Shown: positions 51,928 through 62,128, counted from the first letter of the stretch. The stretch: 64,000 nucleotides of DNA from Microglena sp. YARC (GCA_022414725.1 CM039463.1:54010185-54074184), one strand, 5' to 3'. Numbers and translations are program-made. Notes: a model not told the origin generated them from the sequence alone.

Positions 51928-53770
51928 AAACTCGCGTCCGTACTTGTTCTTCTTTTAACCAGTAACCGTTCCTCGAAAACTTATCGCGAAGGCGCTTGCA
52001 GCCCGGCGTGAAGTTCGAGTCTCGTTTGTATCCAGCCAAAATTCGATCCATGATGGACGAAGAGGAGGGAGTCGACGCGGAGGGCGTATGCCGACTGCGT
52101 CGTCGCGTTTCCTTGACCGGAACCGAAGGGACGGGGAGGACAGTCGGGGGGCGGGGAAGGATATCCACGACCGCGGGACCGACTGCAATCGGGCGCTGCT
52201 TTCTCGATCGAGGCCTGCATTCGCTGACCAAGAGAGAGAAAACTAACAGCTGGTGCGCAACCGCGACGTCGGCGGGGGCGGAGAGGTTAGGATTGCGACT
52301 GACCGGGTCTGCCATATTATTGCGACCCGCGCGATATTCCCAAGTATAGCTGAAGGGCGCCAGGTCCTCCTGCCATCGGCCCATGCGTCGTGAAAGGACC
52401 GCCTTCGTGTCAAAATACGTGAGCGGATTGTGGTCTGTGACCAATGTCATGTGGGAACCTTCGAGGTAGCATCGCCACTCGGTCAACGCGTGAACAATTG
52501 CTAGCATCTCTTGTTCCGTCGTAGTATAGTTCAGCTCCGCTGGGATATACTTCTTGCTGGCGAAGGCGATGGGGTGTTTATCTTGCAAGAGCACCGCGCC
52601 GGTACCGAGCAAAGATGCGTCGGTAATGACTTCGAAAGGTTTGCTGAAATCCGGCAGCGCGAGGACTGGAGCGGATAGCAAAGCTTCCTTGAGGCCTTTG
52701 AATGAGACGAGATGTTCCTCTTTGAACAAGGGGCCGAGTTCACCCTTGATGTTAGACAAGGTTTGAAGCGGGGCAGCGAGAGACGAATAGCCTTGGATAA
52801 ATTTGCGAAAATAATTGCACAAACCGAGGAATGAGCCGATCTCTTTCGCCGTTTTCGGAGTAGGCCTGTCACGGACTGTGCTAACCTTGCGTGGATCAAC
52901 TTTAATGCCGTCGCGTCCAATGTAATGACCCAGGAATTTAACTTCCGTTTGGTTGAATGAACATTTGGATAGTTTCGCGTAGAATTCGTTATCCTGGAGG
53001 ACGTTGAGAACTGTGGCCAAGTTGGCTAAGTGCTCCGCCGGAGTGCGTCCGTAAACCAAGATATCGTCCAAGTAGACCACGACGAACTTGTGCAAGTATG
53101 GCGCGAATATCTGGTTCATGACCGCTTGGAATGTGGCCGGCGCATTTGCCAAACCCATCCCAAGGACTTTAAATTCAAACTGACCCATTGGGGTAGTGAA
53201 CGCAGTTTTCGGCGCGTCCTCGTCCGAAATACGTATTTGGTAATAACCAGACGTGAGGTCTAGGGAACTGAACAAAGTAGCTCCACCTAGACGATCAATG
53301 GTCTCATCGATACGGGGAAGGGGATACCTATTTTTAATCGTGATGTTGTTGAGTGCTCGCCAATCGCAAACAACACGGTATCCTGTTCCACCCGGTTTCG
53401 CTATGATCATAATTGGCGCACCGTACGGGGACGAGCTCGGGGCGATGAATCCTTGATGCAACAGGTCGGAGACGTATTCTTCACATAGTAAAGTCTCGGC
53501 TGGACTCATGCGACGATTTCTGCAAAATGGTGCGTAAGCATTGTCTTGCGTTTTGATGACGTGAGGAATAACTCGATGGTTAGGAGTCCCCATAGGCAAA
53601 TTGTTGAAGACTTTGCGATACTGCCATAGGAGAGCGCGCAGGCCGTTGGCCGAGATGAGTGTTTTATCATCGTGGTCCCGTATGTTGTCGCGGATCCAAT
53701 TTTCGAAATCCATGCTTGCCACCGGGGGACCAGGTAAAGGCCCGTCGGAAGGCAATAATTTTGTCAGCAA
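51911..53770 (-). CDS. Gypsy reverse transcriptase and RNase H
   Basis: The RT shows GFIAPSSSPYGAPIMIIAKPGG, YRVVCDWRALN, LFSSLDLTSGYYQI, GQFEFKVLGMGLANAPATFQ and the catalytic VVYLDDILVY. The RNase H starts at FEVITDASLLGTGAVLLQ and holds the TEQEMLAIVHAL and LVTDHNPLTYF blocks. It is uninterrupted over 619 residues. Confidence 0.96.
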   Translation of the reverse strand: MLTKLLPSDGPLPGPPVASMDFENWIRDNIRDHDDKTLISANGLRALLWQYRKVFNNLPMGTPNHRVIPHVIKTQDNAYAPFCRNRRMSPAETLLCEEYVSDLLHQGFIAPSSSPYGAPIMIIAKPGGTGYRVVCDWRALNNITIKNRYPLPRIDETIDRLGGATLFSSLDLTSGYYQIRISDEDAPKTAFTTPMGQFEFKVLGMGLANAPATFQAVMNQIFAPYLHKFVVVYLDDILVYGRTPAEHLANLATVLNVLQDNEFYAKLSKCSFNQTEVKFLGHYIGRDGIKVDPRKVSTVRDRPTPKTAKEIGSFLGLCNYFRKFIQGYSSLAAPLQTLSNIKGELGPLFKEEHLVSFKGLKEALLSAPVLALPDFSKPFEVITDASLLGTGAVLLQDKHPIAFASKKYIPAELNYTTTEQEMLAIVHALTEWRCYLEGSHMTLVTDHNPLTYFDTKAVLSRRMGRWQEDLAPFSYTWEYRAGRNNMADPVSRNPNLSAPADVAVAHQLLVFSLLVSECRPRSRKQRPIAVGPAVVDILPRPPTVLPVPSVPVKETRRRSRHTPSASTPSSSSIMDRILAGYKRDSNFTPGCKRLRDKFSRNGYWLKEEQVRTRVFVCPP

Positions 53771-53859
53771 TTTCGCCCGTTCATCGGCAGTTACGTTAGA
53801 AGCCGGTAAATGCGCTCAGGATTCGCGGACATTGACCATGACATGGTTAGCGCCAGCTT

Positions 53860-54640
53860 TCAAAAGCTTTGCTGCCTTGCGACCAGTAATGACTGGGTCG
53901 TCAGTCGGCTTGCCCGAAAGTGCCATAGTGAACAAGGAATGAGCCGTTTCGTCCCGCTGCCTGTTGATAGGGTGTCAAAACAGCAGCCGTACCGTTTGAG
54001 CGACAATGTCATGCGATCGTAGTCTAGGACGGCCTTTTCGTCGCGCATCCAGTCGGACCCGAGGATTAGGTCTAATCCACCGGGAAGTTTGTCGACGACA
54101 TGGGCGAACACTTTTGCCAACATATCGTTGTATGTGTATAGGGAGCGAGACCGTCCCGCGGATTTTGATAATCCCGTCGTTAGCGCAAGTGAATCCGTCG
54201 CGTTCGTTTTCCCAAGGGCGGATGTGCAAACCGAGATCCTCAGCCGTTTGCCTTTCCATAAGACAACCTGTCGCGCCGGAGTCTGCCAATGTGAGTAATT
54301 GCTTCGCTCCTGATCGGGCGTTGAATAGCATATCGGGGGCAGCAGCGGAGTTGACTTCGTATACCCGATTGGCTCGCGTCATGAGCACGGGGGAATAATT
54401 CGTATTTCGTTGCGCGTGATTGCGACGGATGCACTTCGTTGACCGTCTGGCAGCGATTTGTTTTACGCGAACTTTGGGATCCAATGCCTCCGACCACCAG
54501 TGTTTTTTTCGACGGGTTTCAACCGGACTGGGGATGCCCTCCTCAGGTGCGGGGCCAAAGTATACTGCCTTGGTCACGTCGTTGATCGCATGCCAATCCT
54601 TTTTGATTTGGACGGCCCGTTCGGAGTCGGGGGGGGTCAT
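53860..54640 (-). pseudogene. Gypsy protease region (frameshifted)
   Basis: The frame 54640-53975 contains the retropepsin signature LLTLADSGATGCLM. The downstream part with DLILGSDWM lies in another frame (54123-53860), so one frameshift (near 54110) divides the protease. A further open frame at 55091-54543 fills the space between gag and protease and has no recognised domain. Confidence 0.88.
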
Positions 54641-55109
54641 ACCATACTTGGATGGCGACCTTATTCGAAGGTGACCCCTTGGGGCGGGGTTTCATATGGT
54701 GATCGAACGATTGATACTCCTTGAACAACTCCATACCTTGGAGGAGACTGGAGATATGTTTATCGTTACTTGCGTTTTTCGGGAGGATGAACATACCGGA
54801 TGTGTCGAAGGGTGCATCGTTTTTGCATTTCCAATAGTGTTCTAACACCGACACGACGTCTTCCGGAATGGGGTGAGCGTATATGAACTCGTTTGCGATG
54901 GAGACACGCATGCCAAACTCCGTAGAGAACTTCAGTGGACAAGGGGACGACAAGGGATTAGTAGAAGTTACATCAATGGTTGGGGTTAAGCCCAAGTTTG
55001 AAAACAGTTCCTCTTGAACCTGTAACAAGAGCTCAAGTGGCTCGACTACTACTACTTTATCGCCGCTAAGTACACGATCCAGGGTTGTCAATACCTGACC
55101 GGCCGATTC

Positions 55110-57881
55110 CTATTCCCAAATCGGGATGGGACCGTTGCGATCAAGGGCCCAGTCGGGACACGTAGTCTCATTGAGGGCCGGCCAGTTAGGCAAGTCCCGC
55201 GTGCGGCAGCGGCCGTCAGCATTCAGCGATTGCCCACATGTACTCATGTAGCGGAAGCAGAAGAAGCAGCGAGCACCATTCTGAAGCCAGATGGTCTGCC
55301 CGACGCTGACCGATTTGTTCATATGCATGGCGTTCTGGGGGTCTTGACCCGAAAAGTCGGGGGTCCGCGGCCCGATGGGCTGTGAACGGGCCCGACCAGC
55401 ACCCTGTCCGTATCCTCCGCGACCACCACGGTCCGCGCCGCGGCTAATAGAGCCTTTCCCGAACGTGCGATCAGCACCTTGCAAACTGAGGACCTGCGGC
55501 CTTGGCGATCCACCCAGCTTGCCGTTGTGCGCCGGCTGCGTCGCACGACGTCCTCCACCACCTCGGCCACCGGCCGGGTTGTGACTACTGTTTGGCGCCA
55601 TCTTGGGGCTCTTGGCTGGGCGAGAGTTCATCTCCCCGCCGTCGTCGGTGGCTACTCCCTGCGAAGAGAAAGAATCCGTGTCAGTATCGGAGGGGGGTGA
55701 TTTGGTAAATTGGACGCGATTGAAAGCAAGGTCCTTACCCGGGTATTTAGTATCCGCTGGGCGCTTGAATGGATACCTCGATTTCTGGTTAGCGTAACCT
55801 CCCCTCTGATGGCGATCGTGCTTGTCCGTCAAGGACTTGCCACGAGCGGCGACAACTTTCCTCGCTTCGTCCAATTGCAGATAGCGGAACAAATCTTCCA
55901 TCGTTTCGAACATAGTACCCGACTCGCGCCGAGCGTGTGCACCGGCGCGGAGTTCATCGGAGAGTCCCGTGCGAAACAAGTTTAACTTTTCGCGTTCGGT
56001 CAGCTCGGGGACTTTGCAAAATTCAGACTTGATGGCGTGGGAATAATTCTGCAAGGAGCGAGTATCTTGGCGGAAGCCACCTTCGTGTAGTTTGGTGAGA
56101 GCGACGTGTGATTCCGTTAATAGCTCGGGCAGGAGGAGCGACTCCGCCCATGCGACGATTCCCATGAAATCTAACCCGTCCAACTCATCGCTAGCCCATG
56201 CCTCGTCGTACGTGATGCGGAGTTGGCCTGTAAAAGCGCCCGACAGGTGTGGAACAATGCGCTCGAACGAACCAAGGTAACCGTCGGAGAACTGGAGCTC
56301 CATGATCGTGACCACATTGAATACCCATCGGCGCAACTTAGCCCTAGAGCATCTGTCCGACAGTTTGTGTTCAATGAGACGTAATTCCTTTCTCATTTCG
56401 GTAACACGCTTGGCGAACCCAGTGTCGTGATCAGAGTGACGAGTGGCGCGGTTATTGGGAGGAGGGGTGATCGGGTCGGGTTCACCTGGCGGGCCTTCGG
56501 GGGCCAGGTGTGTTCCCGCGCGAACCTGTTGCGTCGGAGAAGGTGTGTCTGCGGACAGCGTAGATGCGCGCTTTGCACGAGGTCGAACAGCGGTTGGGAA
56601 AGCCACCGTAGGTACCGCTGGCGTCGTTGGGTGCTCGGGCAGAGTAGCCCGAGGAGCGCGAATATAAGTCGGGTCGCCAGGTGGAACCTGGAGAGGCGAA
56701 CCTGGGGAATCGGCGAAGTCGTGGTCCGATGACGAGTAATCGGAGACCGAAAAGGGGCCGACGGGCGTTAAGGGAGCGGCGGTAGGCGCTGCCGGCGGGG
56801 AAGGGGTAGCGCCCCCCCGCGGCATCGAACCACGTTGCATTTTGCCAGTAAGGTCACCCGAAGGGGCATATACGTCGGGGAGTCGAAAGGGTTCTGGATG
56901 AAACGCCGGGGCCAGTCGAGCGACAGCTAGTTTATCAAACAACCCTGAAGTCCCCGTAACCCGCACCTGCCTGTCTGGTACACGAGGCAACGTCTCGTCC
57001 ATTATGTCGTAGTTGGCTTCCGCCGCAGGGTAGTGTGGCTTCAGCTTAGTGCCCTTGAGGGCGGCGTCCTTGTTGGCGATGTCCTTGATGTTCATAGGCA
57101 TCAATTCCATCCACCTCTGCTTGCGCATCTTGCACGCCGTGTACAAACGGGTCATGCTGTCGCGGAGGTCATCCACCGCCTGCAGCGCATCCACGATGTC
57201 CTCGGGATCGCAGTCAAGGACGAGGCTGTCTGCGTAAGCGTTCATATGCACCGCCAACTTGGCGTCGGCATACGGCGAGACAGGGTGGTCAGCGGAGTGG
57301 TAATGGAGAAGACCATCCGACTTCGCTGCCTTTGCATAGGTGGGCGACGCCATGATTTCGCGGCCGCGCAGAAACGCCTGCTTGCGCGCAGCGATGGTCA
57401 CCTGAGCGGCAGCGTCGTCCTCGCGAGCGGCCTGAGGGAGCGCATGCTTGCGTCCCACAGTCCTGCCGTTCCCACACCCAACGTAGCGGGCGCCGCTGGA
57501 AGAACCGCCAGGGTCCTCAGTGTCCATCGGCACAGTCTCGTTGCGCGCCACAGGAGCTTGGCTCGCCGCGATCATGGCCATGACATCAGCCATGGTAATG
57601 GCGGCGGGAGGTGCAGCCGCGGGAGCAGTCATTGGGCGCTCGCCAGAGGCGACGATCTCGCGGGTCAGCTGCGCGACGACCTCAGTCAAGCGCGCGTTCT
57701 CAGCGAGAGCGGGGGCGAGCGCTGCATGGGGGGAAAAACGTGGCGAGTTAGACAATGGCGTCGGCAGATTATGAAACAGGGTGCGATTAACGGGCAAAAC
57801 ATTGCGAGGGGTAACCACTTGAGAAGGTGAGTCCTCAATATGATCAAATGGATTGCAAACCGAGAATGGTATGTTCGTCAT
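55110..57881 (-). CDS. Gypsy gag polyprotein (923 aa)
   Basis: The N-terminal half is low complexity with a coiled segment. The retrotransposon capsid-like region (about residues 510-690) includes FERIVPHLSGAFTGQLRITYDEAW, LTKLHEGGFRQDTRSLQNYSHAIKSEF and LFRTGLSDELRAGA. The C-terminus is Gly/Arg-rich and ends with a Cys-rich stretch (CFFCFRYMSTC) that is not a classical CCHC knuckle. The start ATG overlaps the stop of the preceding ORF. Confidence 0.82.
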   Translation of the reverse strand: MTNIPFSVCNPFDHIEDSPSQVVTPRNVLPVNRTLFHNLPTPLSNSPRFSPHAALAPALAENARLTEVVAQLTREIVASGERPMTAPAAAPPAAITMADVMAMIAASQAPVARNETVPMDTEDPGGSSSGARYVGCGNGRTVGRKHALPQAAREDDAAAQVTIAARKQAFLRGREIMASPTYAKAAKSDGLLHYHSADHPVSPYADAKLAVHMNAYADSLVLDCDPEDIVDALQAVDDLRDSMTRLYTACKMRKQRWMELMPMNIKDIANKDAALKGTKLKPHYPAAEANYDIMDETLPRVPDRQVRVTGTSGLFDKLAVARLAPAFHPEPFRLPDVYAPSGDLTGKMQRGSMPRGGATPSPPAAPTAAPLTPVGPFSVSDYSSSDHDFADSPGSPLQVPPGDPTYIRAPRATLPEHPTTPAVPTVAFPTAVRPRAKRASTLSADTPSPTQQVRAGTHLAPEGPPGEPDPITPPPNNRATRHSDHDTGFAKRVTEMRKELRLIEHKLSDRCSRAKLRRWVFNVVTIMELQFSDGYLGSFERIVPHLSGAFTGQLRITYDEAWASDELDGLDFMGIVAWAESLLLPELLTESHVALTKLHEGGFRQDTRSLQNYSHAIKSEFCKVPELTEREKLNLFRTGLSDELRAGAHARRESGTMFETMEDLFRYLQLDEARKVVAARGKSLTDKHDRHQRGGYANQKSRYPFKRPADTKYPGKDLAFNRVQFTKSPPSDTDTDSFSSQGVATDDGGEMNSRPAKSPKMAPNSSHNPAGGRGGGGRRATQPAHNGKLGGSPRPQVLSLQGADRTFGKGSISRGADRGGRGGYGQGAGRARSQPIGPRTPDFSGQDPQNAMHMNKSVSVGQTIWLQNGARCFFCFRYMSTCGQSLNADGRCRTRDLPNWPALNETTCPDWALDRNGPIPIWE

Positions 57882-58867
57882 ATGTTCGTCATATGTTCGT
57901 CAGGCGTCAAACTGCGCTCACCTGCTTGAGACTGAGCGAGGTTGGCCTGCGCCGCACCGAGCTCGGACTCTTTAGCCGCCAGCTCGACGCGCCAAACATC
58001 CATGGAGGACCTTGCGGTCGCCGCGGCCTCAGCGGAAGCGACCTGGAGGTCGGCCAGAGCCTTCTGGCTTGTAGCCAGATCTCTGCTGAGGAAGTAGTGG
58101 CTGGTTAACAGCTCTTGCCTCTCCGCAGGGTCGCCATTGGCCAATGCGGCCTCGGTAGCCGCGCTGGAGACGGCGAGGCGCTGCGATAGGTCAGCGACCG
58201 CGGCGTTCGTAGCGGCTACCTTAGCCACAAATTGCTCGGTGAGAGCTGCGTTGGCGATGGAGGCCTGGTCAAGCTGCGCGCGGAGTTGACCAATTTGTTC
58301 CGCAGCGATCAGGTGGTCACCCATATGCTGGTGACGCCTGCGCTCCGCGCCCTCGGCATAGCGAGCGCTGATCTCCTCGAAGGAAGGCTGCGCCAGCGTC
58401 GTCGTCGTCGTCGTTGGGGCCATGCCCGCGCGCGGAGGCGGGGCAGTGGGAGGGGCACCCGAGGGTGCCGCCAGACCATTGAGGTCGTCAACCTTTGCGT
58501 GACGCCTGCGCTCCGCGCCCGCTTCATAGCGAGCGCTGAGCTCCCCAAGGGAAGACTCAGACAGCGTCGTCGTCGTCGGAGCCATGCCTGCGCGCGGAGG
58601 CGGGGCAGCGGGCGGGGCACCCGAGGGTGCCGCCAGATCATTGAGGCCGTCTACCAGCGTTTGCAGCGTACCCACTGACACAGAGGGCCGCGCTTCGGCG
58701 GACGCGGACTCATCCGGCGTTGCACCGAGCTCAGTGTCGGGCTCAGTGTCAGAAGACCCCATCCCTTCGGGATTGGTGTCGACCACTGACATCGTAGGCT
58801 GGTCAGCCGCGTCGTCGGTTACCTTGTTGGTTTTATGTGATGCCATTCTGCGTAAGCAACAGAACAA
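57878..58867 (-). CDS. Extra N-terminal ORF of the gypsy element (329 aa)
   Basis: It begins MFCCLRRMASHK and is acidic and Pro/Ala-rich. A segment of about 60 residues (LNGLAAPSGAPPTAPPPRAGM followed by a Thr run and an ERRRH helix) is tandemly duplicated. A long Ala/Glu-rich coiled coil ends the protein. Its last codons overlap the gag start in a triplicated ACGAACATATG repeat (57877-57905). It may be an N-terminal gag segment split off by slippage in that repeat, or a separate ORF. Confidence 0.6.
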   Translation of the reverse strand: MFCCLRRMASHKTNKVTDDAADQPTMSVVDTNPEGMGSSDTEPDTELGATPDESASAEARPSVSVGTLQTLVDGLNDLAAPSGAPPAAPPPRAGMAPTTTTLSESSLGELSARYEAGAERRRHAKVDDLNGLAAPSGAPPTAPPPRAGMAPTTTTTTLAQPSFEEISARYAEGAERRRHQHMGDHLIAAEQIGQLRAQLDQASIANAALTEQFVAKVAATNAAVADLSQRLAVSSAATEAALANGDPAERQELLTSHYFLSRDLATSQKALADLQVASAEAAATARSSMDVWRVELAAKESELGAAQANLAQSQAGERSLTPDEHMTNI

Positions 58868-59592
58868 GTCAGTAGGCAGGACAGGAATGAGTGGTGGGCG
58901 AGAGAGGGAGAATTACTCGCAACTCCAGGATGCCAAAATTCACCTGCCACAGTGACTCGTAAATTTTGCGAGCGTGACGAGCTGATACTGCCTCAAGCGT
59001 AACTGTATATGACGCGTTCGTCCAGAATACGATGAGGGATAAAAGCACTGCCAAGGCACGTATCACAGGGCAACCAGGAAGGACAACGACGAACCGAATT
59101 AGGACAGGATGAGCAAACGTGCAGGTGGAAAGCAACAAAAGATGATGCAGCAAGCAGGAAGAGTCGCAGGACAGGCTCGTGAAGTACGCTAATTAAAGCA
59201 AGTAAGGCCTAGGAGGCAAATGGAGCCGATGCTGCCCAATTGATCAAACCCCGCTCAAGATGCTCGGGAATGGAGCTTTAGAAGCTATGACCAAAAGGAC
59301 AGGTCGTGAAAGCAAGAATCGAGCGCGTAGGCCATACAGGGGTAGGGCAGGCTAGGAAAAGATGCCCATGCACGACAGGTCACAGGCGGCCTAGGGCGTG
59401 TCGAGCTGAACAGGACAGTTCACTGCGAGAACCTGACAGGCGCTACGAGTACCCGAAGCCTACAGGGAAGAGCAGGAACAGCGAGCAGCAAATGCCAGAA
59501 AGCCGACAGGATGTCCTGGCGGGTGCGATTAATGCGAAGAAAAAGAAAAAAACGTATGCGTGCGTATGTGTATGCGTGAGGTCCCTAAGGAA

Positions 59593-59612
59593 CGAAACCA
59601 GCTCCGCTACCA
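59593..59612 (-). promoter_or_regulatory. Gypsy primer-binding site (tRNA-iMet type)
   Basis: One base inside the 5' LTR the element reads TGGTAGCGGAGCTGGTTTCG, close to the complement of the 3' end of plant-type initiator tRNA-Met (TGGTAnCnGAGC plus GGTTTCG). From 59613 back to 58870 is the untranslated leader, without a gene. Confidence 0.75.
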
Positions 59613-59613
59613 G

Positions 59614-59960
59614 TGTAACAGCTCAGGATGCACTTAGAAGCCTGGGGGGTTATTCTAGTGGAACAGTCTACGTGATGTATGTTTATGTGTAAGTCGATAT
59701 GCGTAAGCTAACAGAACAGTAGGGTGTTACCTAAGTAGGGGATGTAGAGTTGATCGGGTAGAACGTCTTCGTGGAAGGAGTAGAAGGGTTCGTTCCGAGT
59801 AGCTCGTGTCTATGTACGCAACGTGTGCGTTGTGAGAGATGAGGCAGTACATGGGTATGGTACTGTATCATGTGCGTTCGTCACGTGGCTTACGGGTGAG
59901 GTGTACCCGTATGCCTTGCTGGACGGCCAGAGTACCCGTGAAGGGTTCTGTACCGTTACA
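59614..59960 (-). repeat. Gypsy 5' LTR
   Basis: 347 bp, TG...CA ends, partner of 49981-50327. It holds the start of transcription on the minus strand by analogy with other LTR elements; no TATA box was pinned down. Confidence 0.95.
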
Positions 59961-59965
59961 CCCCC

Positions 59966-61545
59966 TCCCAACTGGGCCTTCCTACCACCCACCTACCCAA
60001 GGCACTTAGCTCCCTCCTTAAGACCTGGGCACAACAACCCACCCCCATGCAGATAGACCCCACACCCATAATACCCCCCGTGCTCCCGTGCACACATGCT
60101 ATCCTACAAGCACCAGGCCTCGCTCTATACACAGATGGAAGTGCCATCATAGACAAAGACGGCGTCCTACGCCTAGGGGCAGGCGTATACTCCCCCAGGG
60201 CCGCTGCACGTTGCCTCCGCATAGACCCTGGCGGACAGGGCATCACTGCCGACATCAATCGCGCCGAACTCGTGGCAATCCAACAAGCACTCATACACTC
60301 CGAAATAGATGAAGAACTCACCATCTACTCCGACAGCTTATGTTCCTTGCAGCTTATTAACCTGCACATTTACCATCCCAGCAGGACCCGGGAAAACAAA
60401 CACCGCGACCTCCTGCAAGACATCGCCATCCACATTATCAACAGACACAACGCTGCTGCTACCACACGCCTGCTTAAGGTCCGATCTCACTCAGGAATCA
60501 TAGGGAATGACGAGGCAGACACGCTCGCGAAAGAAGCGACGACAGGATACAATGTAATTGGGCCAGTTAAAACAGGGGAACATGCGCACCTCAATATGCA
60601 TTGGCCGTCTGTCCAGCCCCCCAAATCTATTAATGGGGACCAGCCCCCCCGGCACCCGGCCAACAATCTCACCAAGGGTATCAAGGCTAACCTCCCCACC
60701 CCCTGCACACCGGGCATGCCAACACCACGGGCATATACTCCTCCATGTGGGAGCAAGCCAACCCCTTCCTCCTCCCTCAGGCTAGTAATCGTTTTCTGGC
60801 AATCCACCGACATGAAATGGTGGCAAAAAATACAAATCCACAAGGCTCGGTGGGGACGCTTATGGACTAGGAAATTGGCGTACAGATACAAACGCCCCTA
60901 TGGTACTAGCACTAGCCCCCCCTCTGATGATAACTGCCCTCTTTGTCGCAAAGCACAGGACGGAGCTGGCCATATTCTTGCTGGGTGCAGCCACCCTGTC
61001 TTCAAAGGAATGTATATTAACAGACATAATAAGGCGGTCCAAATCATCCAAAAGGCAGTAGCCAAAGGAGCTCTGGGGGCTCTCCCCATGTACATGGATG
61101 CAGGCACTTGTGAAGCGAACTCCGACATTCCCACAAGACCCCCAACCACCCTCAAACCCCTGACCTTCCCCAAGCCACATGGGATAAATACAGGCCTGAT
61201 CTCCTCCTCATTGACGACGAATCCAAACCAAGAAAAGCCTACCTAGTTGAACTGGGCTACTGCTCAGACACTAACCACCAAATCAAATTCCAGGAAAAGA
61301 GCGTTCAGCATAAGGAGCTCCAATGTATCCTTCAACAACAAGGATTCCTTGTACACTACCTAGTCTTCACCATAGGTACCACTGGTACCATACCAATCAC
61401 AACTATTACCAATCTCTCCACCTTAGGGATCAGTCGCGAACACGTAGACAAACTCATATCTAAGCTGCACAGAGAATCTACCGCCTCCTGTACCAGCATT
61501 CTTGCCACACGTCGCATGAAGGAGTCCCTCCCGCCTGGAGGGTGA
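59966..61545 (+). pseudogene. Retroelement B RNase H, zinc finger and PD-(D/E)XK-like domain
   Basis: RNase H motifs are LYTDGSAIIDKDG, INRAELVAIQQAL, IYSDSLCSLQLI and RSHSGIIGNDEADTLAKEA, giving all four acidic residues plus the His. Then come WGRLWTRKLAYRYKRPY, the zinc-binding CPLCRKAQDGAGHILAGCSH and RHNKAVQIIQKAV. One frameshift near 61175 precedes the endonuclease part: KYRPDLLLIDD, AYLVELGYCSDTNH..KF and VHYLVFTIGTTGTIP, ending at TGA 61543-61545. Every motif matches element A. R2/Dualen-type elements carry a comparable zinc finger plus restriction-like endonuclease; the combination here, with DEDD RNase H in front, resembles Dualen (RandI) most. Confidence 0.82.
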
Positions 61546-61626
61546 CACTTACTATGTCTGCCATGGTGACTTTCCCCAGCTGCGGCGTACGGGAGGGTCC
61601 CCTTAACACCACGCCCCCTCCAGGCG
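61532..61626 (+). terminator. 3'-terminal inverted repeat of retroelement B
   Basis: CGCCTGGAGGG (61532-61542) and CCCTCCAGGCG (61616-61626) are perfect reverse complements separated by 73 nt, followed by TTATC and a T run up to the target duplication. A second weaker pair (TCCCTCCCG, CGGGAGGG) nests nearby. Such a 3' stem could be what the element's RT recognises; this is inference. Confidence 0.6.
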
Positions 61627-61638
61627 TTATCTTTTTTT

Positions 61639-61839
61639 TTGTTTCTCCTGTTTCTGGAGCTGTTTCTCTTGTCTACTGATTTCTCCTAATTCTTTTCTCT
61701 TGGCCCAAGCTTTTTCCCGTGCTCTTGCTAGTACCTCTTTCTGCTTCTGAGACAAGACCCTCTTTGCTTTGGGTTGAATCACTTCCACATCCTCCAAATT
61801 GTTACTGAGTTGTTCAATATCCTCCATATATAATTTCAA
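61639..61839 (-). pseudogene. PLV charged protein, N-terminal half (split gene)
   Basis: Starting MKLYMEDIEQL, it carries PKAKRVLSQKQKEVLARAREKAW and a Lys/Gln/Glu-rich helix. The reading frame enters the 13-bp target duplication and continues in frame at 48463 in the C-terminal half. The actual start may be the internal Met at 61827. In the present genome it would end after a few Lys/Arg codons in the T run of retroelement B. Confidence 0.85.
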
Positions 61840-61880
61840 GTTAGAAAATAATAGAAAAAATTACTGGAATTTACAAATGA

Positions 61881-62087
61881 TCACTGGAATTTTGGAACCA
61901 CAGGAGATGTCCTCAGGATGTGTATGGCTTTGGGCTTGTTGGGTAAAGGACGACCCCACAGCAACTCAGTCTCATGTAACGGTTGTCGGATCATTCTCCT
62001 ACCTACATAGTTTGTAGCTGGTTGGGCATATTGAATGGCTCTATTAGGCCATGTTTCTAGACAGAGAGGTAGGAAATATTTATCCAT
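61881..62087 (-). CDS. PLV hypothetical protein (68 aa)
   Basis: The first ATG in the frame is 62087, giving MDKYFLPLCLETWPNR, then ATNYVGRRMIRQPL and an AIHILRTSP tail. The frame is open further upstream only without an ATG. It lies 41 bp after the second capsid gene and 41 bp before the charged-protein gene. No domain recognised. Confidence 0.5.
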   Translation of the reverse strand: MDKYFLPLCLETWPNRAIQYAQPATNYVGRRMIRQPLHETELLWGRPLPNKPKAIHILRTSPVVPKFQ

Positions 62088-62128
62088 TTTATATATTACC
62101 TTGTGAAAAAGTATTTTCGAGCCGTTTT

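Larger units (their letters stand above)
49981..59960 (-). mobile_element. Chromodomain Ty3/Gypsy retrotransposon
   Basis: The 9.98-kb element has 347-bp LTRs (TG...CA) that differ at three positions and a CCCCC target duplication (49976-49980, 59961-59965). Genes on the minus strand: extra N-terminal ORF, gag, protease, RT-RNase H, integrase with a chromodomain. Gag and integrase are open, but pol carries frameshifts near 54550, 54100 and 51920. Confidence 0.96.
48464..61638 (+). mobile_element. Retroelement B, inserted in a PLV gene; holds a gypsy element
   Basis: It is flanked by TTGTTTCTCCTGT at 48451-48463 and 61639-61651. Without the gypsy element it is about 3.2 kb. It has the same module order as retroelement A: conserved N-terminal module, RNase H, zinc finger, PD-(D/E)XK-like endonuclease. 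The sequence starts directly in coding-like DNA, so the copy is 5'-truncated and any RT is missing. Its 3' end is an inverted repeat followed by a T run. Confidence 0.88.
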
